A DNA stretch of 64,000 nucleotides from contig NZ_PJRR01000019.1 of assembly GCF_002858865.1 (NCBI RefSeq), positions 248,001 to 312,000 of the forward strand, written 5' to 3'. The notes beneath the pieces were generated by a model. That model saw nothing but the letters and a program-made list of their open reading frames with translations, made no database searches and was not told the DNA's origin. Within the stretch, counting starts at the first letter, position 1, and each line of letters starts with the position of its first letter. Position numbers and translations under genes: made by a program. Of this stretch, positions 59,739-64,000 are shown piece after piece. The DNA is from Caulobacter vibrioides. Its GTDB lineage: Bacteria > Pseudomonadota > Alphaproteobacteria > Caulobacterales > Caulobacteraceae.

Positions 59739-60530
59739 CTAGACTTCCCGCTCCGGCAGGCAGAGCGGACGGTTGGCGTCGGCGCGGATGAAATCGACGA
59801 TCTCCATAACCTCGGCGTTGCCGGCATGGATCTCGGCAACGTCGTCGAGACGCTCCTGGAACGTGCCTTCGTCAGCGAACATCAGGCGGTAGGCGGCGCG
59901 CAGCGCATTGATCGTCTCGCGCGGGAACCCACGACGCTTGAGGCCGACTAGGTTCAGGCCCTCCAGGTGCGCGTGATTGCCCCACACCGAGCCGTACGGA
60001 ATGACGTCCTTGGTCACGGCGGCGAGCCCACCGATGAAGCTGTAGCGGCCGATGCGTGAGAACTGGTGCGCCGCGGCCAGGCCGCCCATGAACACATAGT
60101 CGCCGATGGCCACGTGGCCGCCCAAGGTCGCGCCCTTGGCCAGGACGACGAAGTCGCCGACCGTACAGTCGTGCGCCACGTGGGAGCCGACCATGTAGAG
60201 GCCGTCCGAGCCGATCGTGGTCACGCCCTTACCCGAGGCGGTGCCCGTGTGCATGGTCACATGTTCGCGGATAATGTTGCGCGGGCCGATGATCAGCTCG
60301 GTGCGCTCGCCCTTGTGCCCCAGGTGCTGCGGGGGACCGCCGAGATTGGCGAAGGAATGCACGACGCATCCCTCGCCGATCGTCGTCGCGCCTTCCACCA
60401 CCGCGTGGGACAGCAGGCGCACGCCGGCCGCCAGCGTCACGTCCGGACCCACGATGCTGTAGGGCCCGACCTCGACGTCGGGGGCCAGCTTGGCTTCCGG
60501 CGCGATGATGGCGGTGGGATGGATGCTCAT
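59739..60530 (-). CDS. lpxA: UDP-N-acetylglucosamine acyltransferase
   Basis: A 263-residue left-handed beta-helix trimer that adds the 3-hydroxyacyl chain to UDP-GlcNAc, the first lipid A step. Hexapeptide repeats run from about 5 to 185 ([20 protein letters not shown]), with the active-site histidine in [10 protein letters not shown] and [20 protein letters not shown] opening the C-terminal helices. Start overlaps the fabZ stop (ATGA). Confidence 0.97.
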   Translation of the reverse strand: MSIHPTAIIAPEAKLAPDVEVGPYSIVGPDVTLAAGVRLLSHAVVEGATTIGEGCVVHSFANLGGPPQHLGHKGERTELIIGPRNIIREHVTMHTGTASGKGVTTIGSDGLYMVGSHVAHDCTVGDFVVLAKGATLGGHVAIGDYVFMGGLAAAHQFSRIGRYSFIGGLAAVTKDVIPYGSVWGNHAHLEGLNLVGLKRRGFPRETINALRAAYRLMFADEGTFQERLDDVAEIHAGNAEVMEIVDFIRADANRPLCLPEREV

Positions 60531-61006
60531 GCCTTGGGTCCCGTCTCGACGACCATGGCGGCGAACTCAGCCTCGGCCGCGACCTTGTCGCCGACCTTGG
60601 CCACGCCCTTGAACTTGAAGATCGACGAGCGCGCGCGCAGCACCTCGACCTCCATGCGGATCACGTCGCCGGGCCGCACCGGATTGCGGAAACGGGCGTT
60701 GTCGACCGACATGAAGAAGATCGTCTTGCCCTCGGTGTCGACTTCGAGCGACTTGCTCATCAGCACCGCGCCGGTCTGAGCCAGGGCCTCGATGATCAGC
60801 ACACCCGGCATGACCGGGTTGCCCGGGAAGTGGCCCTGGAAGAACGGCTCGTTGATCGTCACGCACTTGATGCCGACGATCGACTGGTGGGGATTATAGT
60901 CCTCGGCGCGGTCGACCAGCAGGAACGGATAACGGTGCGGGATGCGCGCCAGGATTTCCGCGATGTCGATATCGGTCTGCACCGCTTGATCTGCATTGTC
61001 GCCCAT
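60527..61006 (-). CDS. fabZ: 3-hydroxyacyl-ACP dehydratase FabZ
   Basis: A 159-residue hot-dog-fold dehydratase. The catalytic histidine is in [20 protein letters not shown]... [20 protein letters not shown], the typical FabZ stretch with the active glutamate. It competes with LpxA for 3-hydroxyacyl-ACP and so balances phospholipid and lipid A. ATG 61006 is two bases from the lpxD stop. Confidence 0.96.
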   Translation of the reverse strand: MGDNADQAVQTDIDIAEILARIPHRYPFLLVDRAEDYNPHQSIVGIKCVTINEPFFQGHFPGNPVMPGVLIIEALAQTGAVLMSKSLEVDTEGKTIFFMSVDNARFRNPVRPGDVIRMEVEVLRARSSIFKFKGVAKVGDKVAAEAEFAAMVVETGPKA

Positions 61007-61008
61007 CT

Positions 61009-62028
61009 TCAGCCCCTCGTCCCTCGACCGCCCGCCATACGCGACAGCCATGCGGTCTCCCTGAGCCACCGCTTCAGCGGCCGCGCGGGGAAGCCCGTCC
61101 AAGTTTCACCGTCCGGCACGTCCTTGAACACCGAGGCGGCCGCCCCGATGCTCGCGCCCGAGCCGATGTTCAAATGATCGGCCACGCCGGCCTTGCCGCC
61201 GAACGCGACACCATCGCCGACGACGGTGCTGCCCGAGACGCCGGTATAGGCCGCCAGCACACAATTGCGCCCGATACGGACGTTGTGCGCGACATGGACC
61301 AGATTGTCGATCTTGGTGTTCTCGCCGATGGTCGTATCGCCGAACGCGCCGCGATCGACGCAACTGTTGGCGCCCAAGGTCACGTTGTCCTGGATCACGA
61401 CGCGCCCCAGTTGCGGGAGGTCGACCATGCCCCGCGGTCCCAGCGCGGCGCCAAAACCCGCCTCGCCAATCACCGCCCCCGCGGAGATGGCGACATTGTC
61501 GCCCAGCATCGCAAAACCGATCACCGCGTTGGCGCCGATGCGGCAGTCGCGGCCGATCACGACCCCTGGACCTATAACGGCGCCGGGGCCAATTCGGGTT
61601 CCTCGGCCGATACTGGCCCCTTGGCCGATCGTGACATTCGGGGCCAACGCAACACCGTCTTCAAGCGCCGCGTCTGGATGCAAGGACGGGGCGCCGGCCT
61701 CATGGCGACGCGGCGCGTGCAGGCGATTGGCGGCGGCGGCCCAGGCGGCCTGTGGACGCCCGGTGACCAGGGCCGCGCAAGTCGGCGGCAGAAAGCCTTG
61801 GTGCTCCGGGCGCACAAAACAGGCGCCGGCGCGCGTGCTGGCGGCGGCGTCCTTGCGCTTCGCGTCGGAAAAGAAGGTGATCGCCTGGGCGTCCGAAGCA
61901 TCGAGCGGCGCGGCGTGCGTAATAACTCGCCCGCCCAGCGCGGCGTCCGCCAGAGTGGCGGCGCCGGCCTGGGCCAATTCGGAAAGCAAGGCCGGACCCA
62001 GGCTATCGAAAAAACGCGGGTCCGGCAT
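61009..62028 (-). CDS. lpxD: UDP-3-O-(3-hydroxyacyl)glucosamine N-acyltransferase
   Basis: A 339-residue trimeric acyltransferase. An N-terminal uridine-binding domain (about 1-105, with TFFSDAKRKDAAASTRAGAC) leads to hexapeptide repeats (about 118-310: IGQGASIGRGTRIGPGAVIG) including the catalytic histidine in NLVHVAHNVRIG. Confidence 0.96.
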   Translation of the reverse strand: MPDPRFFDSLGPALLSELAQAGAATLADAALGGRVITHAAPLDASDAQAITFFSDAKRKDAAASTRAGACFVRPEHQGFLPPTCAALVTGRPQAAWAAAANRLHAPRRHEAGAPSLHPDAALEDGVALAPNVTIGQGASIGRGTRIGPGAVIGPGVVIGRDCRIGANAVIGFAMLGDNVAISAGAVIGEAGFGAALGPRGMVDLPQLGRVVIQDNVTLGANSCVDRGAFGDTTIGENTKIDNLVHVAHNVRIGRNCVLAAYTGVSGSTVVGDGVAFGGKAGVADHLNIGSGASIGAAASVFKDVPDGETWTGFPARPLKRWLRETAWLSRMAGGRGTRG

Positions 62029-62081
62029 GGTTCCTCACGGCGAGAAGGTCCCCCTACGTAACCACGCGGGGGACGATTCGC

Positions 62082-62720
62082 TTACTTGTTGGTCGGTTGC
62101 AGCGCCGCAGCGCCCGGAACTTGCTGGTCCAGACGCTCACGGTCGAAGGTCAAGGTCTTGATGCGCGCATCAAGCGCCGCCACGACGGCGTCGGTGATGT
62201 CCATGGCCGGGTTGGCCAGCATCACGGCTTCGCGGTCCAGAAGGACGCTGCACTTCTGCGCCTGATAGACCTGTTGGATCGGCGTGTTCAGTTCCTGATA
62301 GACGCGCGAGAGCGCCTTTTGCTCAGTCGCTTCAACTTCCTTCTGGCGCAGCTGACCCTTGCGCTGCCAGGCGTTGGCCTTGGCTTGCAGGGTCGCGGCC
62401 TGCTGCTCCAGGGCGTCCTGGGCGATGGTCGTCTTCTTGGCGTCCAGAGCCTTGGCTTCGTTATCCAGCGCGGTGCGCTCGCCGGTCAGTTCGGCGTTGA
62501 CCTGCTGGATGATGGTCTTCAGACGCGCATCGACAGCCTTGCCGACCAGCGAGCTGCCGACGGCGCGCGGGCTCGAGAAGATGCAGACGCCCGGCAGAGC
62601 CGGGCCGTGCGTAACGGCCGGAGCAGCGGGAGCGGCAGCCGGAGCCGTCTGGGCCGAGGCGCTGGACGCGATGGCGAGGGCGACGACGCTGGACGCGGCC
62701 GCGAACAGGAACTTGGACAT
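62082..62720 (-). CDS. skp: Periplasmic chaperone Skp/OmpH
   Basis: A 212-residue exported protein: signal peptide (about 1-23, ASA-QT), a Pro/Ala linker, a short beta core (PGVCIFSSPRAVGSSLVGKA), long helical arms rich in Lys/Glu/Gln/Ala (about 65-160, QQAATLQAKANAWQRKGQLR) and LNTPIQQVYQAQKCSVLLDR. It carries unfolded outer-membrane proteins to BamA. It is longer than E. coli Skp and has two cysteines that could form a disulfide in the body of the trimer. It lies two bases from bamA. Confidence 0.92.
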   Translation of the reverse strand: MSKFLFAAASSVVALAIASSASAQTAPAAAPAAPAVTHGPALPGVCIFSSPRAVGSSLVGKAVDARLKTIIQQVNAELTGERTALDNEAKALDAKKTTIAQDALEQQAATLQAKANAWQRKGQLRQKEVEATEQKALSRVYQELNTPIQQVYQAQKCSVLLDREAVMLANPAMDITDAVVAALDARIKTLTFDRERLDQQVPGAAALQPTNK

Positions 62721-62722
62721 GT

Positions 62723-64000
62723 CTATTGGAACCTTGTGGAGGTGGAGAACCGGAACGTTTCGGTTCGGTCGTAGTCTTCCTTGGAGAGAATGCGGCTGAT
62801 GTCGAAACGAATGGGCCCCATGGGGGACTTCCAGTCGATCGAGATACCCGCCGAGGCACGCAAGCCAAGGTTATCCTTGATGTTCGGATCGAAGACGCCG
62901 GGCGACCTCTGGCGGTCAACATCATCCAGCAGACCGGCCGTACCGACGTCGCTGAACAGGGCGGCCTTGATGCCGTACTGCTCGGGCAGGAACGTCGGAA
63001 CCGTCAGCTCGAAGGTGCTGATGGCGTAGAGCTTCGCGCCCATCGAATTGAACGAGCTGGAGATGTCGCGCGGACCGATACCGGCGATCTCGAAGCCGCG
63101 GAACGACGTACCGCCGCGATAGAAGCGGTCGTTGATGCGAACATTGTCGCCGCCCCAGCCTTCGATGTAGCCGAACGAGCCGGTCGCGCTGAACACCAGA
63201 TCCTTGGTGAAGCCCCAGTACCAGCCAGCATCCGCTTCGGTCTTGAGGTACTTCACGTCGCCGCCGACGCCGGCCAGATCCTGGTTCAGGTCGGCGAACC
63301 AGCCACGGGTCGGATTGATCGGGTCGTTGCGCTTGTCGATGCGCAGGCCGTAACCGATCAGCGAGGTGATATAGGCGCCGCGCTGCAGGCAGAGGATCTG
63401 AGACACCGAGCCGCTGGCGCAGAGACTGTCGGCAACGCTCACCTCGTCCTGACGGACCGTGTAGCGCAGGCTCATCGACGAGTCGTTGGTCAGCGGGAAG
63501 CCGAAGCGGACATCGCCGCCGACCGACTTGGTGTCATAGGCCGCGAATTCCGACAGGTCGTAGCGGAAGGTGTAGAGGTTCACGCCCGCGACCAGGTTCC
63601 GGCCCAGGAAGCGCGGCTCGCTGAAGCCGAAATCGATCTGTTGGCGCAGCGAACCCACCGACGCCCGCGCGCGCAGGTTCTGGCCGCGACCGCGGAAGTT
63701 CCGCTCGGTGATGCCCACGTCTAGCACCAGCTTGTCGATCGAGCTGTAGCCGGCGCTGAACGACAGTTCGCCGGTAGGCTGCTCCTCGACCTTGACCCGC
63801 AGGCTGGTGCGGTCGGGGGCCGAGCCGGGCGCGTCCTCGATCTCGACTTCCTTGAAGAAGCCCAGGCGGCGCATGTTGTTCTTGGACCGATCGACCAGAA
63901 CGCGGTTGTAGGCGTCGCCTTCGGCGACCTCCAGCTCGCGGCGAAGCACATAGTCGAGCGTGCGGGTGTTGCCGACGATGTCGATGCGGTCGACATAGAC
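62723..64000 (-). CDS. bamA: Outer membrane protein assembly factor BamA, C-terminal part (5' end outside window)
   Basis: The visible 425 residues begin VYVDRIDIVGNTRTLDYVLR (start of the last POTRA domain) and continue through the 16-stranded barrel. Signatures: EEQPTGELSFSAGYSSIDKL, FRGRGQNLRA, the barrel VRINDRFYRGGTSFRGF containing the RGF lid motif, and the terminal TFRFSTSTRFQ ending in aromatic Phe-x, the outer-membrane insertion signal. The gene continues beyond the right edge with four more POTRA domains expected. Confidence 0.97.
   Translation of the reverse strand, partial: VYVDRIDIVGNTRTLDYVLRRELEVAEGDAYNRVLVDRSKNNMRRLGFFKEVEIEDAPGSAPDRTSLRVKVEEQPTGELSFSAGYSSIDKLVLDVGITERNFRGRGQNLRARASVGSLRQQIDFGFSEPRFLGRNLVAGVNLYTFRYDLSEFAAYDTKSVGGDVRFGFPLTNDSSMSLRYTVRQDEVSVADSLCASGSVSQILCLQRGAYITSLIGYGLRIDKRNDPINPTRGWFADLNQDLAGVGGDVKYLKTEADAGWYWGFTKDLVFSATGSFGYIEGWGGDNVRINDRFYRGGTSFRGFEIAGIGPRDISSSFNSMGAKLYAISTFELTVPTFLPEQYGIKAALFSDVGTAGLLDDVDRQRSPGVFDPNIKDNLGLRASAGISIDWKSPMGPIRFDISRILSKEDYDRTETFRFSTSTRFQ

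Overview
This is a high-GC alphaproteobacterial chromosome segment, almost certainly from Caulobacter (C. vibrioides/crescentus, C. segnis or a close relative). Evidence: the lpxD-fabZ-lpxA-lpxI-lpxB block uses LpxI; a 161-residue bactofilin BacA is paired with an M23 peptidase; RNase E carries the Caulobacter-type PNPase-binding tail (GWWRR); and the gene order matches the classic alphaproteobacterial ppiD-trp-lexA-comEC-gltX-gltA-lpxB...bamA synteny. Nearly every base is coding and most genes sit in tight, often overlapping operons. I saw no tRNA, rRNA, CRISPR, IS element or phage.

Layout. 1-2.2 kb: end of a GT9 glycosyltransferase, then a TetR regulator and PlsC-type acyltransferase pair with a 16-bp palindromic operator. 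2.2-9.7 kb (minus): an iron-sulfur operon iscR / cysteine desulfurase / sufB C D S T A / small cysteine-rich protein. 9.7-13.4 kb: an alpha/beta hydrolase with Asp in place of the nucleophilic Ser, an AT-rich PD40 gene bracketed by direct repeats of a terminator arm, a DUF6624 protein and anmK. 13.4-18.6 kb: tyrS with a possible Tyr-codon leader peptide, bcp, M23 peptidase plus bacA, and prfB with its +1 programmed frameshift. 18.6-28 kb: PBP1a, amiC, rne, an M48 protease and a DsbA-like lipoprotein. 28-33.4 kb: thiSG, aroQ-accBC, aat, a DUF2155 protein and an NDUFA12-type protein. 33.6-37.9 kb: a catalytically degenerate class II ribonucleotide reductase (NrdJ) homologue and two exported pentapeptide-repeat proteins. 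38-47 kb: aspS, tpiA, ppiD, trpE, trpGDC. 47-55.5 kb: acyltransferase, methyltransferase, lexA with an SOS box, an ICL/PEP-mutase-family enzyme, comEC, gltX, gltA. 55.6-64 kb (minus): FlhB-C-terminal-like and FliK-like flagellar proteins, then lpxB-lpxI-lpxA-fabZ-lpxD-ompH-bamA.

Functionally this is housekeeping: Fe-S assembly, peptidoglycan synthesis and hydrolysis, cell shape, lipid A and outer-membrane protein assembly, tryptophan and fatty-acid precursor synthesis, translation factors and SOS control. The items most worth a second look are the 16-codon leader peptide with tandem Tyr codons upstream of tyrS, the NrdJ pseudo-enzyme, the AT-rich PD40 segment between split terminator copies, the Asp-nucleophile hydrolase, the paired cysteine-capped pentapeptide proteins, the metal-binding-like mini-protein ending the suf operon, and the replacement of moaC-moeA between trpC and lexA.
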